Assembly (NCBI GenBank): GCA_963555705.1
Contig: OY743180.1
Span: forward strand, 43,866,129-43,930,128
DNA: 64,000 nucleotides
Direction of reading: 5' to 3'
Source: Ligustrum vulgare
Taxonomy: Eukaryota; Streptophyta; Magnoliopsida; Lamiales; Oleaceae
Numbering within the stretch: position 1 is the first letter of the stretch; each line of letters begins with the position of its first letter. Below are positions 11,240 to 23,009 of the stretch, one piece after another. Below the pieces are notes generated by a model. That model was not told the DNA's origin. It was given only the letters and a program-made list of their open reading frames with translations, and searched no databases. Position numbers and translations under genes: made by a program.

Positions 11240-14200
11240 TAGGGGTGGACGTGGGTTGTATTGTGTCGGTTTTTTGTCTAATTTGAACCCAATCCACTAT
11301 AATCGGGTTGATAAAAAATCAAACCAACCCAACCCAATTCAAGCATGAGTTCAAACACAACCCAACCCAATCAAGTTTCAGTCGAATTGGGTGGGTTGAG
11401 TTGGGTGGATTGTGTTTTGGTCTAAATAGCAAAAAATCTTGAAAATTAAAAAATTAAGCCCATAAATCAACTATTAACTCAAATCAATTATGTGCAATAC
11501 AATAAGCTCATGGGTTGGGTTTGATTGAGTTGAGTGGGTTGGACTTTGGTCTAAATAGCAAAAAATCTTGAAAATTAAAAAATGAGGAAATTAGCTCTAG
11601 TACCCATTAACAACTTCCAAAATGCATTATACACCATTGTATCATATATATGGAATTATAGCCACGACATAAATAAAAATTGGATATTTAGAATTGTCAT
11701 TAAAAAACTAAAACATTTAAATTAAAAGATTTTTTTATAACAGATTGCCAAGATTCCCGCTCCCAACTGTCCTGATTTTATTCATAAAATTAATGGAGTT
11801 CGTGCCAGCATCAAAGACTTCCAGAATCAGAACATTCAATCCTATACCTCACTGATCGGCATCACCTCTATCCAAGTATCAAACTGAATGGTAGAGTTTT
11901 TATAGGGGGACGACACCCCAAACCCAGTTACAAACCGTAAGTGAAGATTTTTATCAATTCAAATACAAATCCATTGAAAATTCCACCACTTCCATCGCCA
12001 CAGAAGAATATTGGGAGGGTATCATACAATAATCAACTTTTTATTTGGTATTTAGATTTATCTATTTATTACTGGGTTTCAAATTCAAGACTTACATTCA
12101 TATCTAAGTAGAAGCTTGTGTTCTTCACCAATATTATCCATATCCAAGGGATGTTTATTCCATTACCATACAAATGTACAGTATATGAAATAAACAGAGT
12201 GATATCTTCCTCAGTTTGTCTGTTGGATATTAAATTGCAGAGCCTTCGAGCAAAGGGAAAATAACAATGCTGTGAGTTGAACATAAATTCTTGCACCATA
12301 GAGGTAATCCGAATCCGAATTCGAACTAAAAAGAAAGCTTTCTGCCCCCTTCTGCCTTCAAGTCATCCTTCTCGATGGGTATTTCGACCGAGTCCGGTTC
12401 ATTTGCTACGCAGTTTCAGAGCTTCAAAAATTCCAATTTCTTGTCAAGACAAATAGCCAGAGACAAGATCTAAGGCTCTCATTGCATTCACTTCAAATAT
12501 AGACACTTGATTTCAAGAGTTTGTATATATGCTCGAATGTTCTTGGAATAATATGATACTTTAAGATTAATTCATCTTCAATTGACAATAATTTAGTACA
12601 TTCTTTAAAGAGATGTGCGATATTAAACGGATTATGAATAGCAGGGGAATTTGAAATTAGAGAATTCCGGATATGATTTTACTATGGGGAATTTGGGGTG
12701 ATACCCTCCCATGAAACTCCTTTCAGAAACAGTTTTGATATGAAAATGTTCTCTCTACTTTTTGATGATATACGACGTGCTTACATTGGTGAAGAAATTG
12801 GGAGTATTTAAAGAATTTCTAAAATAATGTTGCGAGTCATCCAGTATAATTCCTCTATTGAACATCTATTTTGGAAGTCAGGATCCTGCAGAACATAGAT
12901 CTTATATGAAATTACCATTTGTGGTGAAACCATGATGCTCCAACTAATTAGTTGATTTTACCAAATATAAAAATTGAATGTCTATTAGCTATTGAGTTCT
13001 TCTTACTGATAAAGTTGAAAGGCTAAATAGAGCTCTCGTCTGTTAATTGTCTTGCAGCTTCACCGTGCATACGTGTTGATTTTCTTAGTTCAGGAGCTTA
13101 GAAGGCTTAACTCTAAAACTCGAAAAATCCATCTGTTACAGAGCCCTTCACTTGCTTTGTGGTGCATCACATTTAATAAGTTAAAAAACTCGACAAATAA
13201 AAAGGTTCTCAGCATTTTCTTAATGCAGACGTTATTTTTCTGATGAGCAGTAAATGTTCTAGTTATTTGGGAACACGTCGTCTTCTTTGTTATGGTACAA
13301 ATTGAGGTGCCTTGAAGCCAAAGACAGGATGAAGAGAGGGGATAGAAATTGGAAAACAACTTTTGGAAGTGGATTCAAATGTAATAATTTCACAGTTTCA
13401 GTCACACACAACGCAATGCAGATTCCAACCTAGATTCCTATTTCAGTCATATGGTTGTTATGTGGTATAAATCTATTTTCCTGCGTAAAAAAAAAAAAAT
13501 CCTATTTTCCGTCCATGGAGATACTTTCCAGTTTTGATAATGATGTAAATGGTAATTGGAGAATATGTTTAAAAAATTTCAGTTACGGATTTGATTGGAG
13601 AATACGTTTCAAAACATTCAGTTAAGAAGTTGCTCATATCCTAACTTCATTCCTTAATTAGAGGTAATGTCCATATTATCTCTTTAATTTCAGTGATGAG
13701 GCAATTTTGCAATTTCTTAACTTTTTTATTCTATTTTTCATTTTTTTAAAACTGGAGTTGCATAAAAACAAAATTAATTTCAATGTAGGGTATCACTCAA
13801 AATTCCCCTTAAAAAATTAAGTCCATAAATCAACTATTAACTCAAATTAATTATGTACAATACAATAAGCTCATGGGTTGGGTTGGGTGGGTTGGGCTTT
13901 GGTCTAAATAGCAAAAAATCTTGAAAATTAAAAAAATTAAGCCCATAAATTAACTATTAACTCAAATCAATTATGTATAATACAATAAGCTCATATATAA
14001 TAAATTCAATACTTGCTAATAAAACTAAAATATGTTCAAACCATATTTGAGTTTCATCCAAATTAAAAATGAGCTTCAGATTTTTAAAATTTAAATGATC
14101 CTATATTTTTAAAATTTTTATTGGGTTGGGTCGGGTTTTTCACCCTAACCCACAACCCAACCCAAACAATTTTTTTTTTTTGGTAGAATTCGATCAAACC

Positions 14201-14270
14201 CGATTTTCATTAAAAATCGACTCAAATCAATCGGGTTTCGACGGTTTGGGTGGGTTAATGCCCACCCTTA
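11240..14270. mobile_element. hAT-like element, split by an inner insertion
   Basis: The left end TAGGGGTGGACGTGGGTTG matches the reverse complement of the right end, TAAGGGTGGGCATTAACCC. Both arms carry runs of the AACCCAACCC type. The interior includes a direct repeat (around AAGCCCATAAAT and ATACAATAAGCTCATGGG) seen near 11,455, 13,820 and 13,935. The element is interrupted at 11,584-13,808; without that insert it would be about 0.8 kb. Non-autonomous plant hAT elements often have TAGGGGTG-like ends. The expected 8-bp duplication is not evident, so the superfamily is a probable, not proven, call. Confidence 0.6.
11575..13817. mobile_element. MULE-like insertion with 9-bp target duplication
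   Basis: The sequence 11,584-13,808 is flanked by the direct repeat TTAAAAAAT at 11,575-11,583 and 13,809-13,817. Joining the flanks restores the continuous host repeat seen near 11,440. Its ends are weakly inverted: GAGGAAATTAGCTCTAGTACCC at the left against GGGGAATTTTGAGTGATACCC read from the right. A 9-bp duplication fits Mutator-like elements. The 2.2-kb interior has no transposase. It holds gene-like, unrecognised stretches (11,750-11,960; minus-strand frame at 12,069-12,299) and a second internal copy of the terminal word near 12,688. Confidence 0.6.
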
Positions 14271-16060
14271 GATGGAGTCACAACGATTTCCTTTGCAGAA
14301 ATTACGTCATCAACTGTCTTGACAACACACTATACAACGAATACAATTCGGTCAAGACAACTAAATTACTTTGGGAATCCTTGCAAAAAAATGTACAAAA
14401 CGGAAGATGCCGAGTTGAAGAATTCGTGGTTGGCAAATTCCCAGACTTCAAAATTGTGGATTCTAAAACTGTAATGAATTAAGTTCAAGAGCTACAAATT
14501 ATCATGTATGAGATACATGCAGAATGAATAAAGTTATGGGAATTATTTCAAGTTGCACCTATTATCCAGAAATTGCCACATATGTGGAAAGATTTCAAGG
14601 ACTACCTGAAATACAAATGCAAGGAAATGAGACTTGAAGATCTAATAGTAAGATTGGATATTGAGGAATATAATTGAAACGTTGACATGAAATCTGAAAA
14701 GCTGCAAGTGGAAGCTTAAGGAGTGTACTATAACTCCTGATAGAAAAAACGTGATAAGAAGGACCAAATATATTTGACCCGAAGAAGACAAATTATCAAA
14801 AGACGTATCTGATTAGATGCTCATAGTTGTTGTATTCGAAATAAACATGGTGAAAAATCCAAAAGAATGGTTTGCAGACATGGCGCTACTCGTCACGTTT
14901 TTGCTGATGCGGAGATGTTTTCATCTTTGACTCCTACAATGGACGAAAATTGTTCATGGGTAATTCTACAACATCAAAATTTGTTGGTCTGGCCAAAGTA
15001 GTTCCAGGAAATAAAGTAACCATTATCAATGTGTTGCATTCTGAACATTCTCAAATAATTTAGATTTGGAGCTTTGCTGAGGAACAACAAGTTTAGTCTA
15101 GTATTTGAGTTTGTACTAAAAAATCACGTGTTTGTGGGCAAGTGGCACTTAGCTAATTGGCTATTCAAAATGATGGCAATGCATGTACTTCTTGATTTTG
15201 ATATTAATAAAAATAAACATTATGCTTACTTGACTGTGTCTTCTAATTTATGACATGATAGATTAGGACGTGTATATGTTAATACTTTATGAAAACTAGC
15301 AAGTTTAGATTTATTTACTTCTGTTTCATTTTATCAAAATCATCGGTGTGAAATTTATGTAAAGGCTAAGTTAGAGAAAACATTGTTTCATTCAGTTAAA
15401 AGGAACTCGGGTCCTCTAAAATTAATTCACGGTGATATCTTTTATTTAAAGTTACTTCAACTAGAGGTCGTAAAAAGTATTTTATAGTTTTATAGATGAT
15501 TGTACAAAATACTTTTATATCTATTTACTAAAAAGCAAAGATGAAACCCGGATGCTTTTAAACAGTACAAAAATGAGATTGAGAATCAACTTAGAAAAAG
15601 AATAAAAGTTATTCTCGTTGATAGAGATGGAGAGTATGTTGTCTCGTTTAAAGCATTTTGTTTAGATTCTGAAATTATTTATCAAACTAAAGTTCCTTAC
15701 TCATCTTAACTGAACGTCGTTGTTGAACTCAAAAATCATCATCTTATAGATATTATGAATGCTATGTTGATTACTTCTGGTTTACTTGAGAACTTGTAGG
15801 GAAAAGCGATTCTCTTAGCTAACCGCATTCTTAATAAAATACAACATAAAAATAGGAATGAAACTCCTTATAAGTTATGGAAATGTTACACCTACGTACA
15901 AATGCTTAAAATTGGGGGGTGTTTGGCTAAGGTAAAAGTACAAAAGCCAACACTGGTTAAAATATGACCTTGAATTCTCTACAGCACTTATGAAAATCGA
16001 GAGTTGTTTAGGGCCAAACATTTCAATTGTGTACGATTATAGGACAAATGGATGGAATCT
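14271..16060 (+). pseudogene. Decayed Ty1/copia gag-integrase fragment
   Basis: A second copia remnant, older than the first. Gag is visible at 14,280-14,720 (NDFLCRNYVINCLDNTLYNE, KLLWESLQ, EEFVVGKFPDFKIVDSKT, then KLPHMWKDFKDYLKYK). It is followed at 14,860-15,100 by a protease region and at 15,240-15,990 by integrase pieces (HDRLGRVYVNTL, GPLKLIHGDIF, DDCTKYF). A late word, IGGCLAKVKV, lies near 15,915. Stops occur every few dozen codons. No LTR pair was found for it, and its 5' side ends exactly at the hAT-like element's right terminus. Confidence 0.75.
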
Positions 16061-17257
16061 ATCCAAATCTCCATTAGTTGAAAAAAAATGGTTTGAATCA
16101 TATTTTAATTAATTTTAAAATGACAAAATGATAATTTTATATACTTCACATAATAAAATTAAACTAATCTACACTATCTTTAAAAGTGTAGATGAGGAAA
16201 ATCTTTGGCTTAGACAAATTTAACCTCACATATTTTTCCTTAAACCAAATATTCCCTCCCTATTACCCGTAACTCATTACGCTCACTAACGCAAGAAACA
16301 GAACGTCGCCTCTCACAAACACCATTTGAAACCCTAGAAAAAACAGATGATTCCCCCAACCCAGTAATACCAAACCACACCTGCTACCGATCTCCGTCGT
16401 CGTACAGCTCCGGTGGCATAACAACTTTAGCCACCACCTCCATTGACTTTCTTCTATTCCATTTCAAGATAAAGGCAAGTCCATCCAGAGTAAACACACG
16501 CAAATGTATGTTCTTAATTCACTTTATACTGGTTTTAAGGTTTAATTTTATAGGATTTTGTATTTTTATTTTCTTTGGTTTTTAATCGCTATGTTTCGAA
16601 GGATTGATTTTTGAATGTATGGAAAATTCTACTGCTGGGATGTAATTGATTTTTCACATTTCAGTTATATGTTTATTTATTTATTTATTTTTGTGCATGT
16701 AATGTAATTGAGGCTGCAAATTAGGAGAAAATAACATATCTAGATACTGCAACTTGCACTATTCTTGCAGTTATTAACCTTTCTACAGTTCATCCTCACC
16801 ACGAAGAGCCTCTTGTAAGTATCCCTTATCCCTTTGTTTGTTTTATTGGATTGAAACCCATTGTCTTATAGCCCTTGTTCGGTTTTGATTAAAATCTAAT
16901 TTTAATCTCAAGTCAAAGTCAATAACTAATTTTAATAATCATTTTATGAGACCCAAAGCTTTTCAACTATACATCTCATAAATTTTTATCAAAATTTACC
17001 AGAAATTTGATTTTAATCCATACCAAACAGTGGTATATTGTTTAGTATTTTAATACAAAGTGAATCTAATCTTATTTTAATACTGAGTTCCAATGTTTTT
17101 TTTTAATCATTAATGAGTTGATAATTTTCATTTTGTGTGCAATTGCACTAATATTTGCACATCTGTAACAAGGTATTCCATAGTGGCATGCTTTTTTAAG
17201 TATAGTTATTGTTCCGTGAGCTGCACATGCTTGAGTTGAATTTTGATTATGCTGCAG

Positions 17258-17421
17258 AATTTTGGAAAGAGCCTTTTGGATGTGGCAGATAGCTTTGGTA
17301 GGACTTCTTCTGCTGCAAAAGAGAGCTTTTCAAAGATTGAAACTTCCAATGATGTTGCTAGAACTGTTTCACAACTTAAAAGACTTATTGAAGGTGTTGA
17401 AATGACTAAAAAATGCGAGAG
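17258..17421 (+). pseudogene. Mitochondrial GrpE (Mge1) exon fragment
   Basis: After a good acceptor (TTATGCTGCAG) the sequence reads NFGKSLLDVADSFGRTSSAA, then KESFSKIETSNDVARTV, then RLIEGVEMTKK. This matches the core of plant mitochondrial GrpE, the nucleotide exchange factor that releases ADP from mtHsp70 in the matrix, including the KESFSKI and LLEGVEMTEK segments. The expected residues after EGVEMT are replaced by a short altered stretch, apparently a small deletion, ending at a GT donor-like site. No other GrpE exon is nearby: the presequence, the coiled coil and the beta domain are all absent. It is therefore a captured or degenerate fragment, not a gene. Confidence 0.75.
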
Positions 17422-17489
17422 GTATTACAATTTAGGTCTTGTATCTTCTTTCTTATCTTATCATGCGTGACCTGCTGATATTGCTACAC

Positions 17490-17645
17490 TTTATGCAGGA
17501 CCTTCTTCCCCAACCACTCCCGCTGAAACCCGAAATTTCACTCTTAACTGTCCCCTTCTCCCCTTTCTCGAGGCGGCATATTTGCTACTGGATAACAACA
17601 TTGGCCACCAAGAGCGACATCGTGAAAACACTAGAATGACTGTCT
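17490..17645 (+). pseudogene. Exon-like piece, possibly GLTP-related, frameshifted
   Basis: A stretch following TTTATGCAG reads LPFLEAAYLLLDNNIG in one frame and ATKSDIVKTLE in the next. Together these are reminiscent of the glycolipid-transfer-protein fold (PFL-LP-LDNIG-VKSDI), assuming a frameshift between them. The match rests on few residues and could be chance. It lies between the GrpE and xylose isomerase fragments and would be a third captured gene piece. Confidence 0.25.
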
Positions 17646-17864
17646 GACCTTGTCCTATGCTTTGAAGCCACAACTTTTTTCAGTAAGATAAAAAAATTCT
17701 GAATCTTTTTGTAATCTATGTTTTTGTTGTTTAAGCTTGTGAGTTTTGCTATTTATATTACAATGGAAGAAAATTTAACTTTTTTATTCTAACAGTGTAC
17801 ATTTCTTAAAGTCAACCTTAACATATGAGATATTTATGTGTTTGTTGTCTCAATGTATGTGCAG

Positions 17865-17939
17865 GGTCCTTCTAGCACGAATCCTCTTTCTTTTAAATGG
17901 TATAATGCTGATGAGGAGATTCTTGGGAAAAAGATGAAG
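17865..17939 (+). pseudogene. Xylose isomerase exon fragment
   Basis: Exactly 25 codons lie between a consensus acceptor (ATGTGCAG) and a donor (GTAAGA). They read GPSSTNPLSFKWYNADEEIL then GKKMK, the conserved N-terminal exon of plant xylose isomerase (XylA, xylose to xylulose). Neither the preceding exon, ending near PKIKYE, nor the following one, starting DWLRFSVAFWHTFRG, is present on either side. An acceptor-like AACAG at about 18,230 is followed by unrelated sequence. The exon is undamaged but orphaned, which points to recent capture. Confidence 0.8.
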
Positions 17940-19305
17940 GTAAGATATTTCTTTATCTATAATATTTTATATCTTAACATTATCTTACCATGATTATCTA
18001 TTTCTTCTCTTTACATGTATCCGTACTTTGACTCTCAAACCAGTAAGTGATTAGTTTTTTGATTTTTTTTGTAATTCTTTTGATGTACCAATTGTGAAAC
18101 CTTGAAAACTTTGAAATATGGATGTATATAATGATTGATTTGTGAAAGCTTTATATATTTTCCTAACGATCACTTGTCAAATTTGAGATTTTTTACTACT
18201 CATAAAAATTATTACTAATTTTGCAACAGGTGTTTGTTTAGCAGCATTTAGGTATACCGCTACCAGATTAGGAAAATGAGTAAATGACTAAGTCAATTCA
18301 AACACAAAAAGCACGAGAACCTAAAGACCTCATTGAATTTGTAAGAATCCATTGATTTTGGGAAACATTTGGTATTTGGATTGCTTTAAAGTTGGGATTT
18401 GGAATTGACATGGTGTGTTTAACTTTGGTTGCTATGTTTCATGGGGGATTTTCATCTGTGCTTGTATGTGAAACTATTAAAGAAAGGGTTTTTAATAGAA
18501 GACAAGGTAGTGGATCAAATGAAGTATTTAAACTTAACAGGACAAGACAGTTAATTTTAGCATTCAACTTTAAAGAACTACTCCAGGACTTGCAGTTTTT
18601 GTATCATCTATTTGTTTCTCTATCTTTTTTGTCATGCATTGGATCAAATGAAGTGAAGAAGAAGGATGCATATACCTGACCCTGGGTTTGATTCCAAAGA
18701 ACTTTCTTGGAAAATGTCACTTTAAAGAAAATATTTTTCCATCCTTTTTGCTAAGAAAACTTTTTCTAACTTACATGGAAAATATTTTTCTTTTCCCCCT
18801 CTGCAATCAAACAAAGCCTAAATTTACTATGAAGATTGCATACCTGGTTGTTGCATTCTCATGTGTTGGTGACTATCGATGTTTCCTTTTAACCATGCTG
18901 GTTGTGGTGGAACTAGAAATACTATGTGTTCTAAATGTGGAGGCCTTGCTCACTGGACTAGCCTGTAATACTAGGCTTACTTTTAATTGTATCGAATGTC
19001 TTATGGGATGTGAACTTGTAGTAAGGAAATGCCTATTCAATTAAAACTATTCAAGAAATTTTTGTTGTAATATGTGACATGTGGAAACGGAATTTATGAT
19101 GAAGTGGCTGGGTAAATTCTTTTAAGGAAGTGTAGATTATTTATTTGGTCTTTTCAACTTATTTATGTTATAATTTTACTTTGTCCTTTAGTAGTTTATT
19201 CAGGATTTTAACATCACACATAATTTCATAAAACTTTTAATCATATATATTAGATTTAATAATTTAAAATTTTCATTTATGAATATCATTCAACATATAC
19301 ATAAG

Positions 19306-19332
19306 ACGTGCAACGCACGTGCTTACTACTAG
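19306..19332 (+). other. Helitron 3' terminus (hairpin and CTAG)
   Basis: The hairpin ACGTGC-AAC-GCACGT is followed by TTACTACTAG and then T. It is one of seven such termini in the window. Confidence 0.7.
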
Positions 19333-19735
19333 TTAAAATAAAAGAACCAAAAAGAAAAGAAAAGAAAAATCCATCTTCTCCTTCTTTCCCACCCCCCACC
19401 ACATCTCACTAGGGCCGCATACAAATCAAATCAAACTATTTGACCACCAAAACCAAAATCATCGCCACGCACCCAGTCGTCGCCGGCCACAACTGCCATC
19501 GGATCTTTTTCTTTCGGTATCAAAAAATGGGATCAGTGAAACCCGTCAAAATCGGATCTGTACCGGAAATCCAAATCAGTGTGATTTAATTAGTTTAATT
19601 TTTTATTGTGATTTGCATATTAGGAATACTACTTGAATAAAGGTAGTAGTTACTGATCTTATATTTTTTAGAATGGTATGCTAGCCTCAAAAGTCAAAAT
19701 CAATGTGATGCAAGCTAAATATATTTTGATTGAAA

Positions 19736-20034
19736 GTAGTAATGACAAAAAATTGACCCGAATCTGAGGGTTACCCGCCCGAATGAGGCGGAAAAAACCT
19801 GCCCTGACGGGTCGAGCAACCTGAGCAGTCGTGAATTTTGGCCACTCCGAACCCGCTCCAAATAATTAATTAAAAAAGGAAAAAACTAAAAAAATAAAAA
19901 AAATTAAATGAGACGGCGGGGTTGATCTGCCTCAAACCTGAACTTGAAGGGCAGGGCACGAGTTTGGAAAAAAATTGAGGAACGGAGCACGGGTCGGGGG
20001 TACTCGATCAAAACATGCCCTTTGCCATCACTGA
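19736..20034. mobile_element. Possible small hAT-like element
   Basis: The left end (GTAATGACAAAAAATTGACC) resembles the reverse complement of the right end (GTGATGGCAAAGGGCATG). The interior carries GACCCG/CGGGTC words that recall non-autonomous hAT elements. No target duplication was found. Confidence 0.35.
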
Positions 20035-20111
20035 TTAAAAAGCCAAAATTCAGAGGCAGATTTGGGGAGGGCAGGCTCATGTCTAGTGAGAAATAGTATT
20101 TAGATTAATAA

Positions 20112-23005
20112 AGTGGAAATTACACTCACCCCTACTTTTAGAGATACAATTTCATAAATGAGGTGAAACCGATAAAATTTCAAAATTCAGGTTATAATTA
20201 AAAATTAATTAATTAAAATAATAATGTTTTAAAATACACAATGCCCTAATTAGTCTCTTATCTATTTTTCTACATTCAATTCAGTTCACTACAACTTCCC
20301 CACATTCAACCGTTCTCCTCCACGGCCGCCCCTCATCCCGCCGCCGGCAAGATCGCCGCACGATGCCACTTCATCCCAAAGCCCACACCATGACCGCCTC
20401 ACGCCGCACTCCAGCCTATGCTTTGAACGTAGACAGCCGTAGGCAGCGACCACTTTAAGGCAGCGGCGCAACCCTAAGGCCACACCCCACCCCACCCTTA
20501 TCGATGCTGGCTCCACTTCTCACCACCGGTGACGAGCATCGCTACCAAAGATTCGAGCGTCGCCGTCTCTAAAGACCTGCGATTTGAGAGCCGCCATCTC
20601 CACCAACTCGAACATCTCATGTTCCTCTTGCTGCCAGATTTTTCTCATGAAATTGGTTGTGCTCGTGGGTGAAGTGGTGGTGGATATGTTATTTTTAGGT
20701 CGTGTTGATGACGGGCGGATCTATTATTTTTGGGTCATGTTGGTGGCAGTGGTGGCGGATCTGTTACTTTTGGGTTGTGTCGTGTGTACTTGGAGGTGGA
20801 CGTGAACTGTGGTGGAGCTGGTGCTTGTGTTGTGTTGTGTTGTGTTGTGTTGTGCCTGTGTATTGGTATATGTTGCAGTGGAATCAGGAGGTGGTTAAAA
20901 TTGGGTGTGGTGGTGGTGGTGGTGGTGGAAATTGGGGCTGGTGCTTGTGTGTTGCATGTGGCGGTGATACGTTGCAAGTGTAGGTGTCGATGGTGATTAC
21001 ACGTCGGTGACAGTTGGGATGAGTTGGAGAAGAGATGGAGGTGCAAGTTGGGGGTTGGGTGGAAATTAAGAGTAATTAATTTGTGGTCTCATGACTCAGG
21101 TGGTGATTGGTGAATCCTGACTGCAATTTTTTTTTTTTTTTTTTTTTTTTCGGCGACGAGGCGGTGGGCCTCGACGTTGAGATGGTGGTGGTTGTGAACT
21201 GATGGTGGTGAGAATGTGACGTTGGCAAGTTTTCGGATATACTGTGACCTAATAATTAATAAGTGAACTGTGACTTAATAATATGATAATTGTGACTTAA
21301 AAGATTGGTGACCTCATAATTTGATAAGTTGTGACCTAGAAATAACTCGGGATCGATTAATTTAAAACTTGTGACATTGCAATTATTTGTGACTTGATAA
21401 AAGTGTTATTGTGACCTACTATTTTGATAAATCGTGACCTTGAAATTATTTGTGACTTAAGCAATTTACATTTTGTAACCTGAATTTATCTTATATTGTG
21501 ACCTGAATTTATATAATTAATAAAAAAATCTAATTATTTAATTTAGTTAAATAATTTTGTCTACAGCCTGATTTTTGAAATTTTTTAAGTTATATCTTAA
21601 AATTGAAATTGTGTATAGTAAACACCTTATATAAATTCAGGTCACAATACAAGATAAATTCAGGTTACAAAATGTAAATTGCTTAAGTCAAATAATTTCA
21701 GGATCACAATTTATCAAAATAGTAGGTCACAATAACACTTTTATCAAGTCACAAATAATTGAAAGGTCACAAGTTTTAAATTAATCGATCCCGAGTTATT
21801 TCTAGGTCACAACTTATCAAATTATGAGATCACCAATCTTTTAAGTCACAATTATCATATTATTAAGTCACAATTCACTTATTAATTATTAGGTCACAGT
21901 ATATCCGAAAACTTGTCCACGTCACATTCTCACCACCATCAGTTCACAACCACCACCATCTCAACGTCGAGGCCCACCGCCGCCAAAAAAAAAAAAAAAT
22001 TGCAGTCAGGATTCACCAATGCACCACCTGAGTCATGAGACCACAAACTAATTACTCTTAATTTACACCCAACCCCCAACTTGCACCACCATCTCTTCTC
22101 CAACTCATCCAAACTGTCACCGGTGTGTAATCACCATCGACACCTACACTTGCAACGTATCACCGCCACATGCAACACACAAGCACCAGCCCCAATTTCC
22201 ACCACCACCACACCCAATTTCAACCACCTCCTGATTCCACTGCAACATATACCAATACACAGGCACAACACAACACCAGCACCAGTTCCACCACCGTTCA
22301 AGTCCAACTCCAAGTTCACACGACACAACCCAAAAGTAACAGATCCGCCACCACTGCCACCAACACGACCCAAAAATAATAGATCCGCCCGCCATCAACA
22401 CGACCTAAAAATAACATATCCGCCACCACCGCCACCACTTCACCCACGACCACAACCAATTTCACGAGAAAAATCTGACAGCAAGAGGAACATGAGATGT
22501 TCGAGTTGGTGGAGACGACGGCTCTCGAATCCCAGGTCTTTAGAGACGGCGACGCTCGAATCTCTAGTAGCGATGCTCGTCACCAGTGGTGAGAGGTGGA
22601 GCCGGCGTCGATAAGGGTGGGGTGGGGTGTGGCCTTGGGGTTGCGCCGCTGCCTTAAAGTGGCTGTTGCCTACGGCTTTCTCCGTTCGAAGCATAGGCTG
22701 GAGTGCGGCGTGAGGCGGTCATGGTGTGGGCTTTGGGATGAAGTGGCATCGTGCGGCGATCTTGCCGGCGACGGGATGAGGGGCGACCGTGGAGGAGAAC
22801 TGCTGAATGTGGGGAAGTTTCAGTGAATTGAATTGAATGTAGAAAAATAGATAAGAGACTAATTAGGGCATTGTGTATTTTAAAACATTATTATTTTAAT
22901 TAATTAATTAATTTTTAATTATAACCTGAATTTTGAAATTTTATCGATTTCACCTCATTTATGAAATTATATCTTTAAAAGTAGGGGTGAATTTAATTTC
23001 CACTA
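20112..23005. repeat. 2.9-kb near-perfect inverted repeat of a TIR element
   Basis: Two arms of about 1.4 kb (20,112-21,520 and 21,628-23,005) are reverse complements with only scattered mismatches and small gaps, around a spacer of about 107 bp. Each arm begins with the element's TIR (TGGAAATTA, then CACCCCTACTTTTA), continues through a GC-rich interior and ends in the GTGACC repeat cluster. The inner TIR (CCTGATTTTTGAAATT) appears once, in the spacer, so the right arm lacks its inner end. The arms share end sequences and layout with the element at 1.55-3.01 kb. The open frames of up to 177 codons (22,081-22,614) are antisense mirror images of each other and read low-complexity Pro/His/Thr or Gly/Val/Cys. 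I do not regard them as genes. Confidence 0.85.
21521..21627. other. Spacer of the inverted repeat
   Basis: An AT-rich spacer of about 107 bp contains the single remaining inner TIR of the left arm. In a transcript across this locus it would be the loop of a hairpin with a stem of about 1.4 kb. Confidence 0.7.
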
Positions 23006-23009
23006 TTTA

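Larger units (their letters stand above)
16260..19332 (+). mobile_element. Helitron-like region carrying gene fragments
   Basis: The 3' boundary at 19,332 is strong. A perfect 6-bp stem (ACGTGC, loop AAC, GCACGT, about 19,306-19,320) is followed by about ten bases and ends in CTAG before a T, the classical Helitron terminus. Upstream, within 2 kb, lie exon-like pieces of unrelated genes in the same orientation: a GrpE co-chaperone piece and a xylose isomerase piece, each beside splice-like signals. Joining of unrelated exons is typical of Helitron gene capture. The 5' end (TC dinucleotide) was not located, so the start is only the first gene-like position. No Rep or helicase coding sequence is present, so it would be non-autonomous. 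Confidence 0.55.

Noticed and set aside
15914..16256. Apparent terminal repeat GGGGGGTGTTTGG / CCAAATATTCCCTCC suggesting a MITE
   Set aside because: The left end falls inside recognisable copia integrase (IGGCLAKVKV), so the similarity is probably coincidental.
20730..22614. Open frames of up to 177 codons on both strands in the inverted repeat
   Set aside because: They are mirror images produced by the palindrome, of low complexity (Pro/His/Thr or Gly/Val/Cys), with no family resemblance.
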